Below are positions 44,462 to 51,441 of a DNA stretch of 64,000 nucleotides, piece after piece. Position numbers and translations under genes: made by a program. The stretch is from Polyangium mundeleinium (GTDB lineage: Bacteria; Myxococcota_A; Polyangia; Polyangiales; Polyangiaceae), in contig NZ_JAQNDO010000001.1 of the NCBI RefSeq assembly GCF_028369105.1, forward strand, positions 4,866,501 through 4,930,500. Reading direction: 5' to 3'. Every line of letters begins with the position of its first letter. The first letter of the stretch is position 1. The notes beneath the pieces are model-generated. The model had not been told where the DNA came from. It ran no database searches and saw only the letters and a list, made by a program, of their open reading frames with translations.

Positions 44462-44926
44462 TCAGCGACCCCGCTCCATGTAGGTTTTCAGCGCGTCCAG
44501 GTCCTTGTCACACGCCTTCTTGAAGGCGCCGCCCATGAGCTTGCCCATGATCTTCGTGAACAGGCCGCCGGGCATGTCGATGACCGCGCTGGTCCGCACG
44601 AGCGTCCCCGTGCCGGCGGGCTCGAAATCGTAATCGAAGCGGTATTCGCCTTTGCCCGTGGTCCCCTTGGTCCCGTCGACCTTGAGGCCGAGGCGTTTTC
44701 CCGGCACGCAGGTGGTGACCTCGAAATGCTCGGTGGCCTCCTTGCCGAACATCTTGCGCGTCTCGCGGAACGTGGTGCCGACACCGAATTCGCCGGGCGT
44801 GAGGCGTTCGGCCCGCACGAAGCCCTTCATCCAGTCGCCGAAGCCCTCGGGGTTGGTCATCGCCTCGAAGACACGCTCGGGCGGCGCGTCGATCCGGTGC
44901 TCGGAGGTGAACGAGAGTCGGTGCAT
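44462..44926 (-). CDS. SRPBCC (START-like) family protein
   Basis: 154 residues. The start FTSEHRIDAPPERVFEAMTNP and the following FGDWMKGFVRAERL are typical of the polyketide-cyclase/CoxG-like hydrophobic-pocket fold; later strands read VTTCVPGKRLGLKVDG and LVRTSAVIDMPGG, followed by the C-terminal helix KACDKDLDALKTYM. Such proteins bind lipids or other hydrophobic small molecules, or carry out cyclisation. It could serve the neighbouring oxidative genes, but a 43-bp repeat separates it from them. No catalytic residue can be named. Confidence 0.85.
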   Translation of the reverse strand: MHRLSFTSEHRIDAPPERVFEAMTNPEGFGDWMKGFVRAERLTPGEFGVGTTFRETRKMFGKEATEHFEVTTCVPGKRLGLKVDGTKGTTGKGEYRFDYDFEPAGTGTLVRTSAVIDMPGGLFTKIMGKLMGGAFKKACDKDLDALKTYMERGR

Positions 44927-45079
44927 GGCGAAAGGCTGCCCGATCTCGCACCGGGTTGCACCTCCATGCGCGTACGAGCCGACGCGGCGCGGGGGCCAAC
45001 CATGCGAACTGGTTGCACGAAACAGCCTCGCCTGCCTCGCGGGCCGTCGAGGAACCCGGACGGTCTTGGATGGTGACTG

Positions 45080-45085
45080 TTGACA
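45080..45085 (+). promoter_or_regulatory. Candidate -35 box before the Cys-rich/membrane/Fur genes
   Basis: TTGACA matches the sigma-70 -35 consensus exactly. The -10 is not clear; a poor CATCAT-like match lies about 17 bases on. The dyad motif at 45088-45100 falls within the expected spacer, where a repressor would block polymerase. Confidence 0.45.
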
Positions 45086-45087
45086 AC

Positions 45088-45100
45088 GCGAGTCATTCGC
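45088..45100 (+). promoter_or_regulatory. Operator-like dyad GCGAGTCATTCGC, copy 1
   Basis: The arms GCGA and TCGC are perfectly inverted around GTCAT. Its reverse complement shares AATGACTCGC with a site before the siderophore-interacting protein gene (46163-46177). Both sites flank a gene for a Fur-family regulator and both resemble the AATGA half of a Fur box, so they are candidate binding sites for that regulator. Confidence 0.5.
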
Positions 45101-45126
45101 ACCATCATCGCCGACCAGAGGACCTC

Positions 45127-45348
45127 ATGCACGCGCCCCCCTGCCATCAAGTGACGCTCGCAAGGAACGACATCGCCCACGTGCAGCAGTGCGCCGCGTG
45201 CGAGTGCGTATCGATCCATCTCGGCACCACCACCGTGCGCGTCGACCCGCTGGCCCTCGAAGCGTTGTGGGTCGTCCTCGGCGAAGCGGCGGCGACGGTG
45301 TATGCGCAACGGAATGCCGAGCTCGGCTCGTCGCGAGGGCTCGCGTGA
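45127..45348 (+). CDS. Small Cys-rich protein
   Basis: 73 residues from ATG 45127. Five Cys lie in the first 35 residues, including QCAACECVSIHLG, plus His at several positions (MHAPPCHQ, IAHVQQC), a make-up suited to metal binding. The rest is a helical tail (VDPLALEALWVVLGEAAATV). I know of no named function. The stop overlaps the next gene's start as GTGA. With the dyad motif and TTGACA just upstream and a Fur-family gene in the same operon, a role in metal sensing or storage is a reasonable inference. Confidence 0.6.
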   Translation: MHAPPCHQVTLARNDIAHVQQCAACECVSIHLGTTTVRVDPLALEALWVVLGEAAATVYAQRNAELGSSRGLA

Positions 45349-45629
45349 AGACGCGCCGCTGGTGTTGCCGCTGCATCGAGCGCTGGTCCGCCTGCGTCCT
45401 CGGGCTCGGCCTCTTCGGGATGGTCGGCTTCGTGGCCAGCCTCGGGGCGGTCGCGGCAGGTTGGGTGGGGACCCGCGGGTTCTTCGGCATCGCGAGCGTC
45501 TCTCTCGCCTCGTACGCCGTGAGCCTGCTGGTCGGCCACCTCGGCGACCCGTTCGAGCTCCGCCCTCGCGACCCGCCCGAAGACAGGCCACCCGCGCCGC
45601 GGATCACGCGCCGCTCGTGGGCCTATTGA
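45345..45629 (+). CDS. Small inner-membrane protein
   Basis: 94 residues from GTG 45345, coupled to the preceding gene by the GTGA overlap. The N-terminal WCCRCIERW carries three Cys in a basic stretch. Two hydrophobic segments follow (VLGLGLFGMVGFVASLGAVAA and FFGIASVSLASYAVSLLVG) and then a polar Pro/Arg-rich cytoplasmic tail. It is probably a two-helix membrane hairpin. Function is unknown; the Cys-rich end and its neighbours suggest metal handling. Confidence 0.6.
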   Translation: MKTRRWCCRCIERWSACVLGLGLFGMVGFVASLGAVAAGWVGTRGFFGIASVSLASYAVSLLVGHLGDPFELRPRDPPEDRPPAPRITRRSWAY

Positions 45630-45660
45630 GGATCTTGCGAAGCGCTCGCACGATAGGACC

Positions 45661-46152
45661 ATGCGCAGGGCAGCCCAACCTCCCGTCCTCGACTCCGTCG
45701 GCATCCACCGAGCCCTCGAACAGCTCCACGGCGTCGTGCGCGCCAAGGGGCTGAAGAACTCGGAGGTTCGTGACGCCGTGGCCCGCGTGGCCCTCGCGTA
45801 CGACGGGCACTTCACGGTCGAAGACCTGGTGAAGACGCTCCGAGAGACGGGCACGGTCGAAGCGCACCCGGCCACGGTCTACCGCATCGTGCCCTTGCTG
45901 GTGGAAGCGGGGCTCCTTCAGGAAACGATGGTCTCGGCGGGCGAAGGACACCGCTACGAGCGCGCGTTCGAACGCGACCACCACGACCACCTCATCTGCA
46001 CCTCCTGCGGCAAGGTCGTCGAGTTCGAGTTCGAGGCCATCGAGGTGCTTCAGCGCAACATCGCCGAGCAGTTCGGCTTTTTCCTGACGGGACACGTGCA
46101 CGAGCTCTTCGGCCTTTGCTCCAGGTGCGCGCCCAAAGGGGGCGCGCGTTGA
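45661..46152 (+). CDS. Fur-family metalloregulator
   Basis: 163 residues. A winged-helix DNA-binding domain (NSEVRDAVARVALAYDGHFT, then EAHPATVYRIVPLLVEAGLL) is joined to a metal-binding dimerisation domain with FERDHHDHLICTSCGKVVEF, the diagnostic His-rich and CxxC segment, and a second CSRC at the C-terminus; together these can form the structural zinc site. Which metal it senses (Fe, Zn or peroxide via Fe) is not settled by sequence. It lies 31 bases after the membrane-protein gene and before the siderophore-interacting protein gene, so iron is the likely signal. Candidate operators flank the group. Confidence 0.92.
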   Translation: MRRAAQPPVLDSVGIHRALEQLHGVVRAKGLKNSEVRDAVARVALAYDGHFTVEDLVKTLRETGTVEAHPATVYRIVPLLVEAGLLQETMVSAGEGHRYERAFERDHHDHLICTSCGKVVEFEFEAIEVLQRNIAEQFGFFLTGHVHELFGLCSRCAPKGGAR

Positions 46153-46162
46153 TCGAGGACGA

Positions 46163-46177
46163 TGCAAATGACTCGCA
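46163..46177 (+). promoter_or_regulatory. Operator-like dyad TGCAAATGACTCGCA, copy 2
   Basis: An imperfect inverted repeat between the Fur-family gene and the siderophore-interacting protein gene. It shares AATGACTCGC with the reverse complement of the site at 45088-45100, and 10 of 15 positions agree with the inner Fur consensus TGATAATGATTATCA by eye. It is a candidate binding site for the neighbouring regulator. Confidence 0.5.
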
Positions 46178-46289
46178 GGATGGTCCCACGGCGCGGGCGA
46201 GCTCAAGAAGACGCTGCTGGACGATGTGAACCAGATCGAAGGGCTTCGTCGCCCACGACCCACCGACACACGTATTGGGAGGCAATGAC

Positions 46290-46991
46290 ATGAGCGCCAT
46301 CAAGCAAGCCCTCGGCGGGCTCCTCAAGCCGATTTTACGCGCCGTTCGGGTCGAGCACGTCACCGACGTGGCAGCGCGTTTTCGCCTCATCGTGCTCGCG
46401 GGCGAGGCGCTCACCGGGCCGCGCTGCGCGCCGGGGGACAAGGTGCAGGTGATGATCGACGGGGACTTCCGTACCTACACGCCCTTTGCGTTCGATGCGG
46501 CCGCGGGGCGCGCGAGCCTGCTCGCGTTTCTGCACGGGGACGGGCCGGGGGCGCGTTGGGGGCGCGCCGTCCGCGCAGGCGACGAGGTGTTTCTCTTCGG
46601 GCCGCGGGGCTCGTTGCCGCTCCGGGCGCTCCCGTCTCCGGCGGTGCTGGTCGGGGACGAGACCTCGCTCGCGGTGGGTCGCTCGCTCGGGGAGCTGGGC
46701 AGGCCCAGCACGGTGGTGCTCGAGGTCGACGACGTCGCCGCCACACAGGCCGCAGCGGATGCCATCGGCCTTCGCGACGCCTCGTTCGTGGCCCGTGCCG
46801 CCGGAGACGCGCACGTCGATGCGCTGTGGTCCGCCGTGAAGGCGGCCTCGCAGACGTCGAGCGCGCTGGTCTTGACCGGCAAAGCACAGACCATCCAGGC
46901 GATCCGGCGGCTGGCCCAGAGGGATCGCGTCGCGTTCGCGGCGCAGAAGAACAAGGCTTACTGGGCTCCGGGCAAGCGTGGTCTCGATTGA
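46290..46991 (+). CDS. Siderophore-interacting flavoreductase (SIP family)
   Basis: Reduces ferric-siderophore complexes to release iron in the cytoplasm. The protein has 233 residues from ATG 46290, with GGGAGG 7 bases upstream. Family motifs are FRTYTPFAFD (FAD binding), VLVGDETSLAVGRSLGEL (NAD(P)H-binding-domain start) and the C-terminal AYWAPGKRGLD, close to the signature YWRRGR/ YWKxGK tail. The chain is somewhat shorter than average (usually 250-280). Its place behind the Fur-family gene and a candidate operator fits iron-regulated expression. No siderophore synthesis or TonB receptor gene is present in this window. Confidence 0.88.
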   Translation: MSAIKQALGGLLKPILRAVRVEHVTDVAARFRLIVLAGEALTGPRCAPGDKVQVMIDGDFRTYTPFAFDAAAGRASLLAFLHGDGPGARWGRAVRAGDEVFLFGPRGSLPLRALPSPAVLVGDETSLAVGRSLGELGRPSTVVLEVDDVAATQAAADAIGLRDASFVARAAGDAHVDALWSAVKAASQTSSALVLTGKAQTIQAIRRLAQRDRVAFAAQKNKAYWAPGKRGLD

Positions 46992-47110
46992 AGCTGGCAA
47001 GGGGCCGGCTCACACGGCCCGTCGAACCACGGCTCCCGCCCCGGCACTTGCGCCTGCTCCCGCTCCCGCAACCGCTTCCCTGTTGACACCCTCGGCCCGA
47101 TTGGCTTGCC

Positions 47111-49735
47111 ATGTCGGCCATGTGGAGCCCTGAAGGCCGCAAGGAAAACGCTCGTGAGCTCCGCAGGATCGCCGACAAGGTCCTGCGCTACCGGCAGCTC
47201 TGCGACCGCTTCGCGAGTTACTTCCAGCCCGAGAGCGACAACGCCCGCCAGCTCCGCCAGATCCGCGGCAAGCTCGAGGATCTGCGCGGCCGCGCGCTCG
47301 ATCGGGAGAAGCGGCTCGCCAAGGGCGTCGTGAAGATCGGCGTCGTCGGCCTGGAGAAGCAGGGCAAGAGCGCGTTCCTGTCGGCGTGGCTGAAAAGTGA
47401 AAAACTCCTGCCGAGCGAGGCCGAGCGCTGCACCTGGAGCACCACGGTCATCGAGCCAGGCGAGGCCGGGCAGTTCGCCGCGACCGTCACCTACTACAAC
47501 GAGGCCGATTTCAAGGCCCGCATCCAGAGCTACTTCGACGCGCTGGAGCCCGGCAGCGTCGAGCGCTGGCAGGGCCTGAACCAGGCCGAGATCCTCCGGC
47601 TCAAGGCGAGCTTCAAGACGCGCGAAGGCTACGACGTCGACGATCCGGATCGCGCAGGGCGGCGCGAGCAGACGGCGCTCGCCGAGCTCGTGGAGATCAG
47701 CGCCGGGCTCTCCGAGATCAAGGCGCGGCTCGGTCGGGCGCCCGAGAAGATCACGGCGAGTAGCCTCGACGCGCTCGCCGAGCAGATCCGGCCCTACATC
47801 GCGCTGAAGGACACGAAGAACGGGAACAGGCCCTACCCGGGCGTGCGGGCCGTGAAGATCGTCACGGTCACGATCCCCGTCGAGGGCGCGATGCCCGGCG
47901 TCGAGCTGATGGATCTGCCCGGCATCGACGCGCCCTCGGACAAGGCGCGGCGCGACACCGAGGAGGCGCTCGCGAACGAGGTCGACGTCACGATCTTCGT
48001 CAAGGACATCACCCGGCCCTCGCTCGTGCGCAACGAGGTCGAGCTGCTCCGCATGGCGCAGACGGCCGACCGGAGCATCTCGCTGAAGGACCGGATCTTC
48101 GTGGTGCTGACGAAGGTGGATCTCTTCGATCACGCCGACGAGAACGGCAACTGGCACTGGTCGCTCGCGGCGCGGAACTTCCGCGAGCAGGGCGTCGATC
48201 GCATCTTCCCGTACTCGAAGGTGTGGGTGCACCAGGGCGTGGACACGCAGCACCCGGTGGCGCGCCAGCTCATGGACTTCTTCAGCGCGACGACGCCCGT
48301 GAACGGGCTCGACAAACTGAAGGACGCGGTGGAGCGCTACCTGTCGACCGACGTCGAGGCGCTCGATCGCAAGGTCACGCAGGCGATCAACGCGGAGTTC
48401 GGCGAGGTCGAGGCGCTGCTCCGCGGCGTGCTCGTGACGGTGAAGGACGGGCTCAGCGATCGGGAGTTCGATCGGCGCGCCGAGCAGGTCTTCGATCTGC
48501 ACTACGAGCACATCCAGTCGGGCGAGGATCCGACGGGGCTCTTGCCCGAGATCCGCAAGCGCATGTCGGGCTTCATGGACTTCGAGATGAGCGACACGCA
48601 GCGATCGGCCCGGGCCGCGCGCGCGGACGTTCGAATCGATCAGATCCGGAGCGATCTGCTCGCGCGGCTCACGCCCGAGGAGGCGGAGGCGAAGCGGCGG
48701 CAGATGCCGAGCCCGGGGCTCATGAACGAGACCGCCGTCGAGATCGAGATGCGCAAGCAGATGCGCGAGCGCGTGGCGTCGCGGATCGCGGGGCTCGGCG
48801 AGGATTTCCGCAACACGGCGCGCGAGAGCGTGGAGCGGATGCTGCACGAGATGTTCATCGAGGCGACCTACGAGGGCGGGCGAATGGAGGTGCTGCTCGC
48901 GTCGGGCAAGACGCTGATCGAGCGGATCGACGCGCTCGGCCGGTCGGGGCACGTCTCGGAGAGCGTGGTTCGTTACCAGAACCAGGAGATGGCCAAGGCC
49001 GACGTCGCGTTCGAGGTGCTCTCCCGGTACTTCGCGCGGCAGATCGTGGACATCCTCGACGCGACGGATCCCTACGATCGCGAGATCCGCGAGCGCGAGA
49101 TGCGCGGGCTCGAGCAGTTCTTCGGGATGGGGATCGCCGACAAGGCGCAAGGGTCGGCGACGGGCGCGGCCGCGGCCGCGAGCGGCGTCATCGGCTCGGT
49201 GAAGGCGAAGCTCGGGTTCGGAGAGCCCGACGGCAACGCGGCGGCGGGAGCGGCGCCTGCGCCTGCGCCTGCGCCCGCGATCGGAGGTTTTCCCACGGTG
49301 GGCGCGGCGATGCCCGTGCCGAGACAGCAGGCCCCGCAAGCAGGCGCGGCGCCGGCCGGCAGTACAAAACCCCCGCAGACCAACCCCGGCGCGGCGGCGG
49401 CGCCCGCGGCGACGGCGAACGGGCGCGACTGGTCGAAGATGCTGTCGCGGGTGCGCGTGGACGTGGAGCGGATCTGCGACTTCCTCGAAGCGCTGGCGAA
49501 GCACCCGCGGGGCCTGCAGAAGTACCACGAGGAGGCGGTGCGCACGGTGCACGACTCGTGGCTCGATCGCGAAGGGGAGCAGTCGCTAAGGCGGTGGGTG
49601 CGCAGCGAGTGCGCGCGGATCTGGCCGCACAAGTTCGCCGCGATCGAAGCGGAGAAGGAGCGGGCGCGCGCGGACATCGAGGCGCTCGAGGAGCTCTTCG
49701 GTGGGAACGCCCCGCCCCAGAAAGCAGGAGCCTAG
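47111..49735 (+). CDS. Dynamin-like large GTPase
   Basis: An 874-residue GTPase. G1 is GLEKQGKSAF (about 80-88), G3 is DLPG in ELMDLPGIDAP (about 267-270) and G4 is TKVD (about 336). A long N-terminal helix precedes G1, and residues 450-690 are mainly helical, as in the stalk of dynamin-like proteins and virulence factor SrfC-type GTPases. Residues 700-790 are an Ala/Pro-rich linker before a final helical region. Membrane remodelling or scaffold assembly is the usual role of this class. The next gene (4 bases on) encodes a coiled-coil protein and is very likely its partner. I cannot name a pathway. Confidence 0.85.
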   Translation: MSAMWSPEGRKENARELRRIADKVLRYRQLCDRFASYFQPESDNARQLRQIRGKLEDLRGRALDREKRLAKGVVKIGVVGLEKQGKSAFLSAWLKSEKLLPSEAERCTWSTTVIEPGEAGQFAATVTYYNEADFKARIQSYFDALEPGSVERWQGLNQAEILRLKASFKTREGYDVDDPDRAGRREQTALAELVEISAGLSEIKARLGRAPEKITASSLDALAEQIRPYIALKDTKNGNRPYPGVRAVKIVTVTIPVEGAMPGVELMDLPGIDAPSDKARRDTEEALANEVDVTIFVKDITRPSLVRNEVELLRMAQTADRSISLKDRIFVVLTKVDLFDHADENGNWHWSLAARNFREQGVDRIFPYSKVWVHQGVDTQHPVARQLMDFFSATTPVNGLDKLKDAVERYLSTDVEALDRKVTQAINAEFGEVEALLRGVLVTVKDGLSDREFDRRAEQVFDLHYEHIQSGEDPTGLLPEIRKRMSGFMDFEMSDTQRSARAARADVRIDQIRSDLLARLTPEEAEAKRRQMPSPGLMNETAVEIEMRKQMRERVASRIAGLGEDFRNTARESVERMLHEMFIEATYEGGRMEVLLASGKTLIERIDALGRSGHVSESVVRYQNQEMAKADVAFEVLSRYFARQIVDILDATDPYDREIREREMRGLEQFFGMGIADKAQGSATGAAAAASGVIGSVKAKLGFGEPDGNAAAGAAPAPAPAPAIGGFPTVGAAMPVPRQQAPQAGAAPAGSTKPPQTNPGAAAAPAATANGRDWSKMLSRVRVDVERICDFLEALAKHPRGLQKYHEEAVRTVHDSWLDREGEQSLRRWVRSECARIWPHKFAAIEAEKERARADIEALEELFGGNAPPQKAGA

Positions 49736-49738
49736 ACC

Positions 49739-51441
49739 GTGGCCTACGATCTCGCGCGTTTGTCGAGTTACGTTCGGTTCTACGAGACGGTCGTGAACCA
49801 GCTCGGCGCGGCCTGGCAGAACCTGACGCGCCTGCACCTCACGGCGAAGGACGCGCTCGCGCCGCTCGCCGAGCCGCTCGCGCCCGTCGCCTACGCGCCG
49901 CTCCTCGCCGCGCTGGAAGATCCCGCGCCGTCCGAGCAAGCGCTCGCCGCGTTGTGGAGGCCGGTCGACGGGAAAGACCTCTCGGATATGAACGACATCT
50001 ACGAGGTCGCCGGGCGGTTCGGTTTCCAGGGCGAGGACAACGAGAACCTCGCGCGCGTGCAGCGGCTCGTCGCGTCCGCGCGGAACGAGATCCTCGGGCA
50101 CCGGCGCAGGCTCTCCGATCTGCGGGAGCTGCCGAACGCGGCGCGCACCGCGGCGGCGCGTCTGCGCGCGGAGGAAGAGGCGCGCGCCGCCGCCGAGCGG
50201 GCCGAGAAGATGGCGGCGTTTGGTCCGCTCGCCGAGACCGTGGTGATCCGCGCGAAGCAGACGATCGACGCCGTGCGCACCGTGCCGTTCCCGGACCTCT
50301 CGAACGCCGAGACCGCGGCCGAGGAGTACCGCAAGTACGCGGCGAAGCTCGATCACGTCTACCAGACGTGCCTGCCCTTCCTGCGCAAGGCGATCCAGAA
50401 CCTCTACGCGTTCGTGAACGCCGAGCCGACCGCGTCGTGGCCCGACACGCTGCCGATCACGAAGGATCTGCCGCCGGAGCTCGTCACGGTGCCGCCGGCC
50501 GGATCGGTGGAGCTCACGCAGGCGCGCGCGAGCGTCACGTCGCTCGCCGAGGAGGAGACGAGCTGCGGCGGAGGCACGCCGAGCTCGGGGCGCTCGAAGC
50601 GCAGCTCGTGGAGACGCGCAAGGACGAGCCCGTGCTGTTCGGCAAGGACGAGTGGCGCGCGAAGGTCGCCGCGATGGAGGAGCAGAAGGCCCAGCAGCAG
50701 GCGACGTACGGGCAGCGGCTCGCGACGCTGCAGCAGTTCCAGATCGATCACTCGAGCGTGTCGGTCGAGGTGCAGACGGAGCAGCAGAAGCAAGCGCTGC
50801 TCGAGCGGCAGATCGGGGAGGCGCAGAGCAAGGCCGCGACGCTGGAGCTCACGATCCGGGAGATCGGGACGAAGCTCGGGGCGTCGCGGCCGTCGCGGGC
50901 GGTGTCGGCGGACGACGCGCGCAAGGCGCTCGGCTCGCTGCAGCAGGTGAAGCTCGGCGTGGCCGAGCGGATGGAGGCGCTCAAGGCCGAGATGCGGCGG
51001 CAGAAGGACGAAGCCGTGCGCGTGCTTGCCCGCATGAAGCAGATCGGCGTGGAGCGGCAGCACGTGACCGCGATGGTGCAGAGCGCGGAGACGGCCGCGA
51101 CGCAGGGCCGCGAGGAGGCGCTGCGGCAGCTCGCGCGCGAGCGGCGGGCCGGCGTGGAGCGGCACGTGGGCGAGGTGCTGGCGACGCTGGAGAAGTCGAT
51201 CGCGCACGTGGGGCCGGTCTTCGTGGATCCGGCGCGGGAGCTGCTGGTGGCCGCGACGGAGCCAAAGACCGAGGTGACGACGCGCGTGCTCGAAGCCGCC
51301 GAGGCGGCCGTGCCCGTGGTGGATCGGCTCTTCAAGGAGCTCGATCCGGATCTGCTCGCGCAGGACGCGACGCTCGGGCAGATCCAGCGCGAGTTCTGCG
51401 ACGTGGCCGAAGCCGCGTGTGTCACGGCGTGGGGAGGATGA
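49739..51441 (+). pseudogene. Coiled-coil partner of the dynamin-like GTPase, one frame break
   Basis: Starts at GTG 49739, 4 bases after the GTPase stop. The first 272 residues (AYDLARLSSYVRFYETVV onward, with a helical region) are in one frame. Near 50,558, inside GAGGAGGAGAC, one base is missing and the protein resumes one frame over (ELRRRHAELGALEAQLVETR) and continues cleanly to 51441 (AEAACVTAWGG), giving about 567 residues if repaired. The second half is a long coiled coil (ALLERQIGEAQSKAATLEL and so on). A single break in an otherwise perfect gene suggests a consensus error or a recent mutation. The 3' end overlaps the convergent kinase gene by 20 bases. Confidence 0.75.

Noticed and set aside
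46169-46285. A short open stretch reading GELKKTLLDDVNQIEG between the Fur-type and flavoreductase genes
   Set aside because: It looks protein-like but follows a stop codon and has no start codon; it may be a remnant of a longer gene and cannot be supported as one.
46958-49552. An 864-codon minus-strand open frame antisense to the GTPase gene
   Set aside because: Low-complexity composition typical of high-GC antisense frames; the GTPase motifs are on the plus strand.
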